DNA of 64,000 nt from Paraburkholderia sediminicola (GCF_902859805.1 NZ_CADIKC010000002.1:310001-374000), one strand, 5' to 3'. Shown: positions 8,634 through 17,864, numbered from the stretch's first letter. Notes: a model not told the origin generated them from the sequence alone. Made by a program: numbers and translations.

Positions 8634-9398
8634 TCAGGCAATGCCCATGATCAGCTGCGCGTTGTCGATCCGATACTCGCTGCCGTTGATAAAACGCGAT
8701 TCATCCGATGCGAGGAACAGCACCAGATTCGCGATGTCTTCCGGCAAACACATGCGAGCGTGCGGATCGATCGACTGCGTGAGCGCGTCGCGGGTCTCCT
8801 CGGCGGCGCCGAAGAATGGCGCGGTCATCGGCGTGAGAATGCCGTCGGGGTGAATCGTGTTGCAGCGGACCTTGTAGCCCCGCTGCTTGCAGTGCGAGGC
8901 GATCGCACGCGTCATGGCCGTCACCGCGCCTTTGCTGGCCGAGTAAGCGCAGAACATGCCGAGCCCGCCCAACGCCGCCACCGACGACATATTGACGATC
9001 GAGCCGCCCTTCTCCTTCATTGCCTTGACGGCCGCGCGGCAACCGAGAAAATAGCCTTCGGCATTGATACGCAGCACGCGCTGCCATTGTTCGAGCGTGG
9101 TGTCTTCAATGCTGCCGAGCAACAGCACCGCGGCATTGTTGACCAGCACGTCCGGCGTGCCGAAAGTCGTTTGCGCCGCGCCGAACACATCGTTCCAGCC
9201 TGTTTCCGACGTAATGTCATGACGCACGAACAGTGCGGCATCGCCGATCTGCGCGGCCACTTCGCGGCCGGCTTCTTCGTTGACGTCGGTGAGCACGACA
9301 CGCGCGCCTTCACGGGCGAACAGCAATGCATCCTGTTTGCCGACGCCGCTCGCGGCGCCCGTCACGACGGCAATCTTGCCTTTGAGTCTGTCTCCCAT
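8634..9398 (-). CDS. short-chain dehydrogenase (hydroxysteroid dehydrogenase type)
   Basis: A 254-residue classical SDR. The cofactor motif TGAASGVG is at about residues 14-21, NNAA follows, and the catalytic Ser and Y-x3-K are in NMSSVAALGG and AYSASKGAV. Length and motif set fit the 3beta/17beta-hydroxysteroid dehydrogenase group found in steroid degraders; the cluster context supports a steroid alcohol substrate. The specific position oxidised cannot be deduced. It lies 11 nt upstream of the kshB-like gene. Confidence 0.82.
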   Translation of the reverse strand: MGDRLKGKIAVVTGAASGVGKQDALLFAREGARVVLTDVNEEAGREVAAQIGDAALFVRHDITSETGWNDVFGAAQTTFGTPDVLVNNAAVLLLGSIEDTTLEQWQRVLRINAEGYFLGCRAAVKAMKEKGGSIVNMSSVAALGGLGMFCAYSASKGAVTAMTRAIASHCKQRGYKVRCNTIHPDGILTPMTAPFFGAAEETRDALTQSIDPHARMCLPEDIANLVLFLASDESRFINGSEYRIDNAQLIMGIA

Positions 9399-9419
9399 CT
9401 TCGTTCTCTCTTTTCAGTG

Positions 9420-11117
9420 TCAGTCAGTTTCAGTCAGGGAATGGGCGGTGTTCGCGAGAACCACGCCCGCTGCGGCCCGGCCTGCCTGGCGGCCGGACCA
9501 GATACAGTCCGCGAGCGAGAGTCCGCTCACGTAATGATTCGATGCCAGTCCGCACGCGGCCCGGCCGGCGGCGAACAGGCCTTCGATCGGCGTGCCCTGC
9601 CCGGAGAGCACGGCATTCGTTGTCTCGTCGACCCGCAAACCGCCCAACGTGATCGATGGACAGGGGAAAACGCGGCTGTCCGATGAAATATCGATCGCGT
9701 AGTAAGGCCCGTATATGAGCGGCTGCAGCATCGCGGCGGATTTGCCGAACGCACGGTCGATGCCGTTCAGCGCGCCCAGGTTGTAGGCATTGATGGTTCG
9801 CTCGAGCACCGCCGGATCGCTGCCGATGCGTGCGGCCAGATCGGCCAGCGAGCGGGCGCGTTTGCGGCCTGCCAGCATCAGCAGCATCGCGGGCACGCTT
9901 TGAAACGCCCACAGCTTGCCGCGCAAACATTCCTTGAGTGCGAGCTTCACGAGCCGCGCATCGAGAATCAGCCACGCGTGCCCATCACGGGTTTCGCACA
10001 TCGCGTGACCGAGCGCGGCGCCGTAGACTTCCTCATTGCAGAAGCGCTCGCCGTTGTGATCCACGACGCAGCCTTGCGCCCATGCATACGGCGGATTGAT
10101 GAAGCGCCACGCGGACACGCGTTCGAGCCGCTGCGCCACGCCACCGGCAGACAGGCCGAGCCGGATGCCGGAGCCGTCGCAACCGGTGGTGCCAAGACGC
10201 CAGTTCGGCAGATAACGCGGCGCGTAATGCGCCACCATCGACCGGTTGAAGATGAAGCCGCCGGTGCTCAACACCACCGCGTCGGCCTTGATCGTGATGA
10301 GGCGGCCGTCGCGCTGCTCGACGCGATGGAGCACGGCGCGCAGCCGGTCGGCCCATGCCGGCATGCCGTTATGCAAGCGCTCCGCCCAACGTGCCAGCTG
10401 CCGATGGGCGCGCTGGGCACGGCCCGGCGCTACCTGCCAGACCTGCGCGCCGATCACGCGCCCGCTGCGGTCGGTGATCAAGCGGCGCACGCTTGCGTGG
10501 CACATCGTGTCGATGAACGGCTGCGCATCCACCGCACACCGCAGCGTGTCGTACAGCACGCGTCCCGACATGCCGTCGCCGACCACGCGATGTCCTCGCG
10601 GTGCCGGCGCATGTTCGCGCACGGCATCCCCTACCGCTTCGTTGCCCGAGTAGTACAGGTAGAAGCGATTCTGGGGATACGAAGTCTTACGCGGCGGCAC
10701 CGACGCGGCAAAGCGCACGCCGAGGCGTTCGAGCCAACGCAACATGTCGACACTGCCCGCGCAAAAGCGTTTGAGCGTAGCCGCGGACACCGCGTCGCCC
10801 ACTTCCTGCTGCAGGTACGCGAACATCGCCTCGGGCGTGTCGCTGTAGCCCGCTTCGGCCTGATAGCGCGTGCCGCCGCCTGCGTAGACCACGCCGCCGC
10901 TTTTTGCGCTCGCGCCGCCGCCCTCGAACCGCTCGACGATCCGCACTTTCGCGCCAGCCGTCGCCGCTTCCAGTGCAGCACACGCGCCCGCTGCGCCATA
11001 GCCCGCGACCAGCACGTCGCACACATCGTCCCAACGCACGCAGGCGGGATCGTCGACGACGAGCGGTGTTTCGACCGGCGTGGCCGATTCCTGCGGTACG
11101 GACGAAGGGCTCTGCAT
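9420..11117 (-). CDS. KstD-like FAD-dependent ketosteroid dehydrogenase/reductase
   Basis: A 565-residue flavoprotein of the fumarate reductase/KstD family. The N-terminal dinucleotide motif VLVAGYGAAGACAALEAA, the motif SGGVVYAGGGT and the C-terminal NHYVSGLSLADCIWSGRQAG are visible. It differs clearly from the KstD encoded at 11649-13436 and lacks the YPG-x-G-x-T loop of that enzyme. Comparable second flavoproteins in steroid degraders include delta4(5alpha)-dehydrogenases, a plausible but unproven role. It starts 16 nt downstream of the flavin reductase gene. Confidence 0.78.
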   Translation of the reverse strand: MQSPSSVPQESATPVETPLVVDDPACVRWDDVCDVLVAGYGAAGACAALEAATAGAKVRIVERFEGGGASAKSGGVVYAGGGTRYQAEAGYSDTPEAMFAYLQQEVGDAVSAATLKRFCAGSVDMLRWLERLGVRFAASVPPRKTSYPQNRFYLYYSGNEAVGDAVREHAPAPRGHRVVGDGMSGRVLYDTLRCAVDAQPFIDTMCHASVRRLITDRSGRVIGAQVWQVAPGRAQRAHRQLARWAERLHNGMPAWADRLRAVLHRVEQRDGRLITIKADAVVLSTGGFIFNRSMVAHYAPRYLPNWRLGTTGCDGSGIRLGLSAGGVAQRLERVSAWRFINPPYAWAQGCVVDHNGERFCNEEVYGAALGHAMCETRDGHAWLILDARLVKLALKECLRGKLWAFQSVPAMLLMLAGRKRARSLADLAARIGSDPAVLERTINAYNLGALNGIDRAFGKSAAMLQPLIYGPYYAIDISSDSRVFPCPSITLGGLRVDETTNAVLSGQGTPIEGLFAAGRAACGLASNHYVSGLSLADCIWSGRQAGRAAAGVVLANTAHSLTETD

Positions 11118-11133
11118 GACGCCGCGCGCCCGC

Positions 11134-11652
11134 TTAAACCGCTGCGCAGCGCATGGGCGCCGCGGCAGTCGTATAGATGCCGTCCACGTACACCAGCGGA
11201 TCGACCTCGCCGCTAATTAACACCTGCTCGACACGGCCGATGAAGATCGCATGCGTGCCGTAATCGAAGCGACCGTCCTGCGAGCAGACGAGGCTCGCCT
11301 GCGCATCGTGCAGATACGGCACGCCACGATCTGAGGTCTGCCAGTTGCCGGTGGTGAAACGTTCTTCACCTTTGAGGCGTCCGCTGCAATCGATCGCAAT
11401 GTGCTGGTGCTGTGCCGAGAGCACGTTCACGCAAAACGCCGCGCCCTTGTCGAGCGGCGGAAAAATCGACGATGTGCGGTTAATGCAGATCAGCAGCGAC
11501 GGCGGTTCGGTCGAGAGCGAATCGACCGCGGTGGCCGACATCGAGTAACGCCGTTCGCCGTCGTTGCAACTGATGACCGCGACCGAGCGCGCGAGGCGGC
11601 GCATCGCCAGCAGCATGTCGGCGCGCAACGGGTGAGAAGTGGGTTCAGTCAT
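11134..11652 (-). CDS. tesA1: flavin reductase component of 3-HSA hydroxylase (TesA1/HsaB-like)
   Basis: A 172-residue flavin reductase (HpaC/HsaB family) that supplies reduced flavin to a two-component monooxygenase. YSMSATAVDSLSTEPPSLLI and FCVNVLSAQHQHIA are family-typical flavin-binding segments. The gene overlaps the end of kstD by ATGA (11649-11652) and lies one gene away from the oxygenase component, which supports the pairing. Confidence 0.87.
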   Translation of the reverse strand: MTEPTSHPLRADMLLAMRRLARSVAVISCNDGERRYSMSATAVDSLSTEPPSLLICINRTSSIFPPLDKGAAFCVNVLSAQHQHIAIDCSGRLKGEERFTTGNWQTSDRGVPYLHDAQASLVCSQDGRFDYGTHAIFIGRVEQVLISGEVDPLVYVDGIYTTAAAPMRCAAV

Positions 11653-13436
11653 GGCGTGACTCCGCGAAGTTCGCTGCTGGCAGCGCGTGCTGATTCTGAA
11701 ATACTGCTGACGCCGTCGCGCTCATCTTCGCTGTCGGCAAGATGATTCGCGGCGATGTAGCCAAAGGTCATGGCGGGACCGAGCGTCGAACCCGCGCCGG
11801 GATAGCTCGCCCCCATCATCGACGCGCTGGTGTTGCCGATCGCATAGAGCCCGGCAATCGGCGTGCCGTCGACGCGCAGCACGCGAGCGCGGGCATCGGT
11901 CAGCAAACCGCCTTTGGTGCCGATGTCGCCTGCGTCGATACGTACCGCGTAAAACGGTCCGGTCTCGATCGGCGCGAGACACGGATTAGGCTTGACGCTC
12001 GGGTCGCCGTAGTAGGTGTCGAAGGCGTTGCCGCCCTTCGCGAATTCTTCGTCGATACCGGTCGCGGCGTAGCGATTCATCTTCGCCACGGTGTCGCGCA
12101 AACCTTGTGCGTCGACGCCGATTTGCGCGGCCAACGCAGCGAGCGAATCGGCCTTGTAGAGCAACGAGCGGAACGCCGCGGGGATGCGGCTATCGGGCAT
12201 CATCGCGCCGGGCATGATCGGTCCGCACGGATATTTGTGGCGAAACTGCGCGTCGAACACCATCCACGCCGGCACGCACGCACCGGTTTGCGCATGGTCG
12301 CGATACATCGCCGGCACAAACTCCGAATACGGCGCGGCCTCGTTGACGAAGCGCTTGCCGAGTCCGTTGACGACCACACAGCCCGGCAGATTGCGTTCGA
12401 CGAACAGTGCGCGCTGCTTTTCCTCATGATCCACATGGACCGTCGGCGCGCCCCACACGTGTTCCATCAATGCAATCTGCGCGCCCAATTTCAGACCGAC
12501 GGCAATCGCGTCACCTGTGTTGTTCGGCGGCGTCGCGCTCCACCGCGCCTGCGTGGGACGCGGCAGATAGCGCTCTCGCATCGCCTGATTGCGTTCGAAA
12601 CCGCCGGCCGCGAGAATCACGCCGCGCTTTGCGAGCACCCGCACGCCCTCTCCGCCGCGTTCGACCACGACGCCCGTTACGCGGCCGTCTGCTTCGAGCA
12701 ACTCGCTCATTGGCGCGTTGAGCCACAGTGGAACGTCGCGGTCGAGCAAGGCGCGGCGCAGGCCGCCTGCCAATGCATTGCCGAGCGTCAGGCGCCGATC
12801 GCGCCGCGAGCGGCTGCGCGCGCGCAGGTCGAACCAGTAGCGGCCGAACTGCTTCAGCGCGAGCCCGATATACCCCGGTGCTTTCGACAGGAGCATGTGC
12901 GCCTCTTTCGAGGTCACCGCCACTCGCCCGCCGATCAACGTTCCGGGCGAAGGCTCGCGTAGTCGCACGAATTCTTCACCAAGCGACCCACCGTCCACCG
13001 GCAAGGGATCGAGCGCGCGGTAACCCGGCATCGAGCCCGGCAGGTCCTGAAAGTAGTCTGCGTACTTCGGCAATGCTTCATAACGCACCGGCGTATTCGC
13101 TTCGACATAGCGCAACATTTCCGGCGCAGTGTCGAGATAGGCGTCGATCCGGTCGGTTGCGGTCACGCCTTTCGTGCAGGCATCGATATAGGTTCGTGCA
13201 GCCTCGCGCGTGTCCGTGGCGCCCAGTTCGGCGATATGGTGGTTGCACGGAATCCAGATGCCGCCGCCCGATACCGCCGAGGTCCCGCCGTAAAGATCAC
13301 TCTTTTCAAGCACGACGACGGACAGGCCACGGTCAGCCGCGCGGCAGGCAGCCAGCATACCGCCCGCGCCGGAGCCGACCACCACCACGTCGAACACGTA
13401 GGTCTGCGTTTGCTGTTCGCTCATGGCGGCATCCAT
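11649..13436 (-). CDS. kstD: 3-ketosteroid delta1-dehydrogenase (KstD)
   Basis: A ~595-residue FAD enzyme that introduces the delta1 double bond in ring A. FAD motif VVVVGSGAGGMLAACRAADR is at the N-terminus, then YGGTSAVSGGGIWIPCN, and near the C-terminus SYPGAGSTLGPAMTFGYIAA, the signature region of KstD. The start at 13436 (MDAAMSEQQ) shares one base with the TGA of the upstream oxygenase gene; ATG at 13424 is an equally possible start. It sits inside the tesA2-tesA1 pair, giving coordinated ring A/B opening. Confidence 0.9.
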   Translation of the reverse strand: MDAAMSEQQTQTYVFDVVVVGSGAGGMLAACRAADRGLSVVVLEKSDLYGGTSAVSGGGIWIPCNHHIAELGATDTREAARTYIDACTKGVTATDRIDAYLDTAPEMLRYVEANTPVRYEALPKYADYFQDLPGSMPGYRALDPLPVDGGSLGEEFVRLREPSPGTLIGGRVAVTSKEAHMLLSKAPGYIGLALKQFGRYWFDLRARSRSRRDRRLTLGNALAGGLRRALLDRDVPLWLNAPMSELLEADGRVTGVVVERGGEGVRVLAKRGVILAAGGFERNQAMRERYLPRPTQARWSATPPNNTGDAIAVGLKLGAQIALMEHVWGAPTVHVDHEEKQRALFVERNLPGCVVVNGLGKRFVNEAAPYSEFVPAMYRDHAQTGACVPAWMVFDAQFRHKYPCGPIMPGAMMPDSRIPAAFRSLLYKADSLAALAAQIGVDAQGLRDTVAKMNRYAATGIDEEFAKGGNAFDTYYGDPSVKPNPCLAPIETGPFYAVRIDAGDIGTKGGLLTDARARVLRVDGTPIAGLYAIGNTSASMMGASYPGAGSTLGPAMTFGYIAANHLADSEDERDGVSSISESARAASSELRGVTP

Positions 13437-14641
13437 CAGACGAAGAAATCGGTATTCGGACGTCCGAGCATCACGGCGCCGAGATTCTGGCCGAAGCGGT
13501 CGAGGTTGTTTGCGTAGTGCGCGCGCGCCGCATGCAGATCGAGAAAGCGTCGCACCAGCGGATTGCGGTTGTAGATGCCGTTGCCGCCGGCGTAGCGCAG
13601 CAGCGCGTTGGCAGCCTGCGCACAGCGTTCGGCCACTTGCGCGGATTGATAGCGGAAGTGCACGCGCCGTTCGATCGATACCGCCGGTCCGCCGTTGGCG
13701 GCCGCGAGCAGTTCGGCGAAGTTGCGTTGGAGCAGCAGCTTCATTTCATCGAGCGCGACAGCGGCGTTGGCGCAGGCGGTTTGCGCGCCGGTGTCGTCGG
13801 TGGTCTTCGCGCCGCTGTTGGCGCTCACACGCGTTGCCGCGTAGGACGTGAAGTCGTCGAGCGCACCTTGCAATGCGCCGATGCACGCGGTACACACCGC
13901 ACGTACGAAGATCTGCGCAAACGGCAGATGGAACAGCGGCGCATCGTTCACCGCGAGACCGGGGCTCGTGCCCATCATGCCGTCGATCGCCTTGTGCGTG
14001 CGATAGTCCGGCACGAACGCATCGTTCACCACGATGTCGTGGCTGCCGGTGGCGCGCAAGCCCAGCACGTCCCAATCCTGTTCGATCGTGTAATCGCTTT
14101 TCGGCAGCAGGAAGGTGCGGTATTCCGGCGGTTCGCCTTCTTTCGCCGGCGGCACCAGCGCGCCGAGAAAGACCCATTCGCACAGTTCGCTGCCGCTGGA
14201 AAACTTCCAGTGCCCGGACAGACGGAAGCCGCCTTCAACGGGCGTCACGCGGCCCACCGGCATATAGGTCGACGCGATCAGCGTGCTTTGATCCTTGCCC
14301 CACACGTCCTGCTGTGCGCGTTCGTCGAACAGCGCCAGTTGCCAGTTGTGCACGCCGACCACGCCGTACACCCAAGCGGTCGACATACAGCCGCGCGCCA
14401 CGGCCATCTGAATCTCGAAGAAGGTCTGCGGATCGAGTTCATAGCCGCCGTGACGCTTCGGCTGCAGCACCTTGAAGAAACCGGCAGCCTGAAAATCTGC
14501 CACGGTTTCCGCGGGAATCCGGCCATTCGCCTCGGCCTGCGCGGCACGCCCGGCAAGTACCGGCGCGAGCGCTTCGGCGCGGGCAATCAGTTCGGCTGCA
14601 AGGGCTTTCGAATCGTTGTCGCGATGCACGGCTGTCTCCAT
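13436..14641 (-). CDS. tesA2: 3-HSA 4-hydroxylase oxygenase component (TesA2/HsaA-like)
   Basis: A 401-residue flavin-dependent monooxygenase with the acyl-CoA dehydrogenase fold of group D oxygenases. VLQPKRHGGYELDPQTFFEI, SGHWKFSSGSELCEWVFLGA and LGLRATGSHDIVV are typical of HsaA. It hydroxylates the aromatised ring A to the catechol cleaved by TesB. ATG at 14641 is taken as start, but GGAGA precedes an in-frame GTG four codons later (14629), so that start is possible. A conserved operator-like element lies 68 nt upstream. Confidence 0.88.
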   Translation of the reverse strand: METAVHRDNDSKALAAELIARAEALAPVLAGRAAQAEANGRIPAETVADFQAAGFFKVLQPKRHGGYELDPQTFFEIQMAVARGCMSTAWVYGVVGVHNWQLALFDERAQQDVWGKDQSTLIASTYMPVGRVTPVEGGFRLSGHWKFSSGSELCEWVFLGALVPPAKEGEPPEYRTFLLPKSDYTIEQDWDVLGLRATGSHDIVVNDAFVPDYRTHKAIDGMMGTSPGLAVNDAPLFHLPFAQIFVRAVCTACIGALQGALDDFTSYAATRVSANSGAKTTDDTGAQTACANAAVALDEMKLLLQRNFAELLAAANGGPAVSIERRVHFRYQSAQVAERCAQAANALLRYAGGNGIYNRNPLVRRFLDLHAARAHYANNLDRFGQNLGAVMLGRPNTDFFV

Positions 14642-14703
14642 GATGGCGCGCGAGATGGATGTCGCGCCTGTTTTGTTGGGTTCATCTTCGAGCCGCGGCC
14701 GCG

Positions 14704-14734
14704 GCGTCGCATCGTCTGAAGAGACTAGCGACGC
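14704..14734 (-). promoter_or_regulatory. hairpin containing steroid-cluster element, copy B
   Basis: Element copy B is 14710-14729, minus strand GCTAGTCTCTTCAGACGATG, with a perfect GTCT-CTTC-AGAC dyad. It is embedded in a larger inverted repeat with arms GCGTCGC (14704-14710) and GCGACGC (14728-14734). It lies in the 121-nt gap between the LLM monooxygenase and tesA2, so it can be an operator, an attenuating hairpin, or both. Confidence 0.55.
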
Positions 14735-14762
14735 CCGCCTCGCGCGCTCTAATGCAACGGCC

Positions 14763-15917
14763 TTAAGCAGCGACCTGCGCCTTCTGCTTCTCGGCCTTCA
14801 AACGGTTGAAATACGGAATCACGTGCTCGCCGATGTTGCGGATCGTCTCGAGCTGCGCTTCCTGGGACACGGTGCCCATCTGGCAAAGGAACAGCACTTC
14901 ATCTACACCCGCTTCCATCAACCGGCCCACGTAGCCAATGCAATCGTCGACGGTGCCGTAGGCGTGATTCGGGTTCATCATCGAAAGCGCCGGATCGCTG
15001 AAGTCGACCACCACCTCTTCCGACGCGAAGCGCGAACGGATCACCATTTCGCCGGTATTGCCCTTCACGAGGTCATCGCCCCAGCTATCCGGGTTCGGGC
15101 GCTCGCCGCCGGTGTACCAGTAGGCCAGCGACTCCATGAAGTAGCGCTGACCGCGGATGCCGATCTTGCGGGCCTGCTGGCCGTCGTTCAGCACCACGGT
15201 CGGACACAGGGCCGCCAGATGCTGCGTGGGACGGAAGCCAACCTGGTCTTCCGCTTTGCGCGTGGCCCATGCCTCGCGATACAAGGCATTTTTCTTGGCC
15301 ACTTCATCGGGACCGCCGAAACCGAGCACCAGTGCGCCCAGACCGCGTTGTCCGGCGCGCAGCAGGCCGTCGTTGTTGGTGCACGCCATATACATCGGCG
15401 GATGCGGGTCCTGGAACGGCTTCGGGTGAATCGGCCGTTTAGGAATCTTGATGTATTTTCCGTCGTGCTCGATTTCGTCCTGCACGAACATCTTCGGCAC
15501 CAGGTACATCGATTCGTCGATCATCGGTTGCAGCTCGGCGAGGTCGTAGCCGAACGCGCCCGCTTCCTGCTGGCTGCCGCCTTTGCCGACGCCGAAATGC
15601 ACGCGGCCACCCGACAGAATGTCGAGCATGGCCACACGTTCGGCTACCTTGATCGGATGATTCATCGCGGGCGGCAGGCAGATCACGCCATGGCCGAGGC
15701 CGATGCGGGTCGTGCGGCCGGCCAGATACGCGAGGAAGGTTTCCGGGGCGCTCATATGCGCGTAGTTCGTCAGCGACGTGTGTTCGACGCACCAGACGGT
15801 GTCGAAACCCATCTGTTCGGCAAGCAACGCCTGCTCGACGGTCTCCTTGAATACCCGGTGATCGCCTTCCCGCGAAGCGTCCGTGGTCTGGGCTTCGTAA
15901 ATCAGAGAAAACTTCAT
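14763..15917 (-). CDS. LLM-class flavin-dependent monooxygenase
   Basis: A 384-residue bacterial-luciferase-like TIM-barrel oxidoreductase. LLAEQMGFDTVWCVEHTS near the N-terminus, HPIKVAERVAMLDILSGGRV and GVGKGG are classical LLM signatures. The start at 15917 (MKFSLIYEAQ) has GGAGA upstream; an ATG five codons earlier has none. It heads the minus-strand steroid gene series. Its substrate is unknown; Baeyer-Villiger-type or alkane-sulfonate-like chemistry on a steroid or C/D-ring intermediate is only a guess. Dependence on reduced flavin fits the TesA1 flavin reductase and the RibBA paralogue nearby. Confidence 0.82.
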   Translation of the reverse strand: MKFSLIYEAQTTDASREGDHRVFKETVEQALLAEQMGFDTVWCVEHTSLTNYAHMSAPETFLAYLAGRTTRIGLGHGVICLPPAMNHPIKVAERVAMLDILSGGRVHFGVGKGGSQQEAGAFGYDLAELQPMIDESMYLVPKMFVQDEIEHDGKYIKIPKRPIHPKPFQDPHPPMYMACTNNDGLLRAGQRGLGALVLGFGGPDEVAKKNALYREAWATRKAEDQVGFRPTQHLAALCPTVVLNDGQQARKIGIRGQRYFMESLAYWYTGGERPNPDSWGDDLVKGNTGEMVIRSRFASEEVVVDFSDPALSMMNPNHAYGTVDDCIGYVGRLMEAGVDEVLFLCQMGTVSQEAQLETIRNIGEHVIPYFNRLKAEKQKAQVAA

Positions 15918-16038
15918 TGCGTGCGTCTCCATGAATTTTGGACTGTGCTGAAACGGGCGGTCCGCTCCCGACCCACCGATTCCTACGATGATCGTGACGG
16001 TCCACGGAATGAAGTTTCAGTTCGCGCGTGCGGGCCGG

Positions 16039-16058
16039 CATCGTCTATTTGGATTAAC
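16039..16058 (-). promoter_or_regulatory. steroid-cluster element, copy C
   Basis: Minus-strand GTTAATCCAAATAGACGATG, matching the AGACGATG end of copies A and B exactly and the other half less well. It is 121 nt upstream of the LLM monooxygenase start, in the 306-nt divergent gap (15918-16223) between that gene and the VOC gene. The rest of the gap shows no gene or strong repeat. Confidence 0.5.
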
Positions 16059-16223
16059 GGTGTGCGCTTTGATGGAGAAGCGTTGAACGAAGGCGCTTTT
16101 TGCCATCTGTTTCGCCGATTTTTCGTTCTCCGGCTAGTCCGATCGGACCTCGTGCGGTGCTCGTCCGCGGCGCTACGATCGAGCCGCCATACAACGCGGC
16201 TCAACTGATGGGAGTGCAATGCA

Positions 16224-16574
16224 ATGAAGGCTTCGATGATGCTGTACCCGGTCGACACGATCGATGCGGCGCTGCCGCTCTTTGTCGACGGGCTGGGTTT
16301 GACGGTGAAGTTTCGTGACGGCGAACGCTATTGCGCGCTCGACGGTGGCGCGCTGGGCATCGCGCTGGTGGCGGGTGAAGAACGGATCGTCGAACGCGCG
16401 GCGCTGGTGTTTCGCGTCGACGAAAACGACGACCTGTATGCAGCAATGGCGCGCGTGGTGGCGGCAGGTGCGTCAGTACGCGTGCCGGTGCAGCAAGGGC
16501 CGCACGAATTGCGCGCGGTGCTGGAGGACAAGAATGGCGCGTTGCTGGTGCTGTCGCAAAAGCGCACGGGTTAA
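16224..16574 (+). CDS. VOC (glyoxalase/bleomycin-resistance) family protein
   Basis: A 116-residue single-unit vicinal-oxygen-chelate fold protein. MLYPVDTIDAALPLFVDGLG is the typical first beta-alpha unit (metabolite paired in time with a conserved active-site loop), and HELRAVLEDKNGALLVLSQK the last strands. GGGAG lies ~10 nt before the ATG. It is divergent from the LLM gene and convergent with the LuxR regulator. A dioxygenase role is unlikely at this length; a lyase, isomerase or binding role in the same pathway is possible but not shown. Confidence 0.75.
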   Translation: MKASMMLYPVDTIDAALPLFVDGLGLTVKFRDGERYCALDGGALGIALVAGEERIVERAALVFRVDENDDLYAAMARVVAAGASVRVPVQQGPHELRAVLEDKNGALLVLSQKRTG

Positions 16575-16580
16575 GACGTC

Positions 16581-16660
16581 GAAGGCGCCGCGTGTGCCAT
16601 GTGTGCCGTGTGCGCCGCGCTGGATGCAGGCGCGGCACACACGGCACACACGGTGCCTTC
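16581..16660. terminator. long imperfect hairpin between convergent genes
   Basis: Left arm within 16581-16620, right arm 16630-16660 and a ~9-nt loop. The inner 24 bp of the stem match at 22 positions (CCATGTGTGCCGTGTG against the complement of CACACGGCACACACGG). There is no T tract, but the location between the convergent VOC and LuxR genes fits a bidirectional terminator. Confidence 0.55.
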
Positions 16661-16682
16661 GTTCAATTGAGTTGAAGCAGGG

Positions 16683-17864
16683 TCAGCCGAGCGGCACCAC
16701 ACTGCCCAGCAGAATTCGCACGAGCGTTGCCTGACGCGTCACACCCGTCTTCGAGAAGATTGCCCGAAGATGAGCACGCGCGGTGTTCTTGCTGATGCCC
16801 AGTTCGTCGGCCGCTTCTTCCAGTGTCAAGCCATTGGTCAACAGCAACGCGAGCGAGGTCTCCGCAGGCGTGAGGTCGAACAGCTTGCGCACGATCTCCT
16901 GCGAGCCCTGCGATTTGCGATCGGGATCGCGCAGAAACAGCACGGTTGCCGGGCGGCGCTTGTTGTCCTCGGACCAGTCCGACAGCGGAATCGTACGCAC
17001 CAGCACGCCGAGTTTCGGTTTGTCGCAACCGCGCGTGATCGGCATGGCTTCGACAATCGGCGCTGCCGTCCCGAAGTGCCCCATCAACGCATGGCGCACC
17101 AGACGTTGCAGATTGCGGTTCTCCTGCGCGTCCGTCGCCTCGACGTTGCCGTGCACGATCCGCAAACCATTGCCCTGCGCGAGAATCTCATCGGCCACGC
17201 TATTGGTGCGCATGATCGCGCCGCTCTCGTCGAGCGTCACCGTGCCCACCAGCATCCGGTCGATTGCGCTCGCATACAGTGTGCGCTCCGACTCCACGAT
17301 ATCGAGCCGCGAGTGCAGTTCGACCGCGCGCCGCAAATGTGGCAGCAACAGCGCGCAAAACGCCTTGTCGCGCGCGGAAAAATGCTTCGATGCGTGACTG
17401 CGGCACACGCGGAACCGGCATTCGACGCCTGACTCCGTGCGCAGATCAGCGCCCATGATGTAGCGAATGTCGGCCGGCTTCAGAAACTGCTTGTAGAGCT
17501 CACTGGTGAGCCAGCCCGTGTCGCCGAATACTTCGTCCACCGTGACCACACGATCCGCCGGCAAACCGACGAACGGGTCGAGCGAATAGTAGTAGTTGTT
17601 GTACGACGCTTCGCCCGGCACGCCCGACCCCATTTCGGAGGCGTGCACCATCAGACCGCGCCGGTCGCTCGAGGGCGAACGCAGAATCAGGGTGGCATAG
17701 CTCGCACCGAGCGAAGTGCGGATCAACTCGAGCGCGCTAGCCCACGGCGTGCTTTCCAGCGCCCCTTGATAAATGCGCGCGGTCAGCTCGCTGAACTGCG
17801 CGACGCTCACCTCGGCCAGTTCACTCATGGCCTGGCCCTCTTCAGGGGCCCATTTTGTCTCCAT
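16683..17864 (-). CDS. LuxR-family transcriptional regulator (TeiR-like)
   Basis: A 393-residue protein with a large N-terminal sensory region and a C-terminal LuxR-type helix-turn-helix: LTPAETSLALLLTNGLTLEE, AADELGISKNTARAHLRAIF and SKTGVTRQATLVR. Length and architecture resemble TeiR, the steroid-responsive activator of Comamonas testosteroni (about 390 residues), and the location inside the catabolic cluster supports it. GGAGAG lies 6 nt before the ATG at 17864; GTG at 17870 and ATG at 17828 are alternatives. It is transcribed divergently from the esterase operon and probably acts on the five conserved elements. Confidence 0.8.
   Translation of the reverse strand: METKWAPEEGQAMSELAEVSVAQFSELTARIYQGALESTPWASALELIRTSLGASYATLILRSPSSDRRGLMVHASEMGSGVPGEASYNNYYYSLDPFVGLPADRVVTVDEVFGDTGWLTSELYKQFLKPADIRYIMGADLRTESGVECRFRVCRSHASKHFSARDKAFCALLLPHLRRAVELHSRLDIVESERTLYASAIDRMLVGTVTLDESGAIMRTNSVADEILAQGNGLRIVHGNVEATDAQENRNLQRLVRHALMGHFGTAAPIVEAMPITRGCDKPKLGVLVRTIPLSDWSEDNKRRPATVLFLRDPDRKSQGSQEIVRKLFDLTPAETSLALLLTNGLTLEEAADELGISKNTARAHLRAIFSKTGVTRQATLVRILLGSVVPLG

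Noticed and set aside
12728-14719. 663-codon open frame on plus, antisense to kstD and tesA2
   Set aside because: Arg/Ala-rich product without domains; the minus-strand genes match known families throughout. It reflects high GC at third positions.
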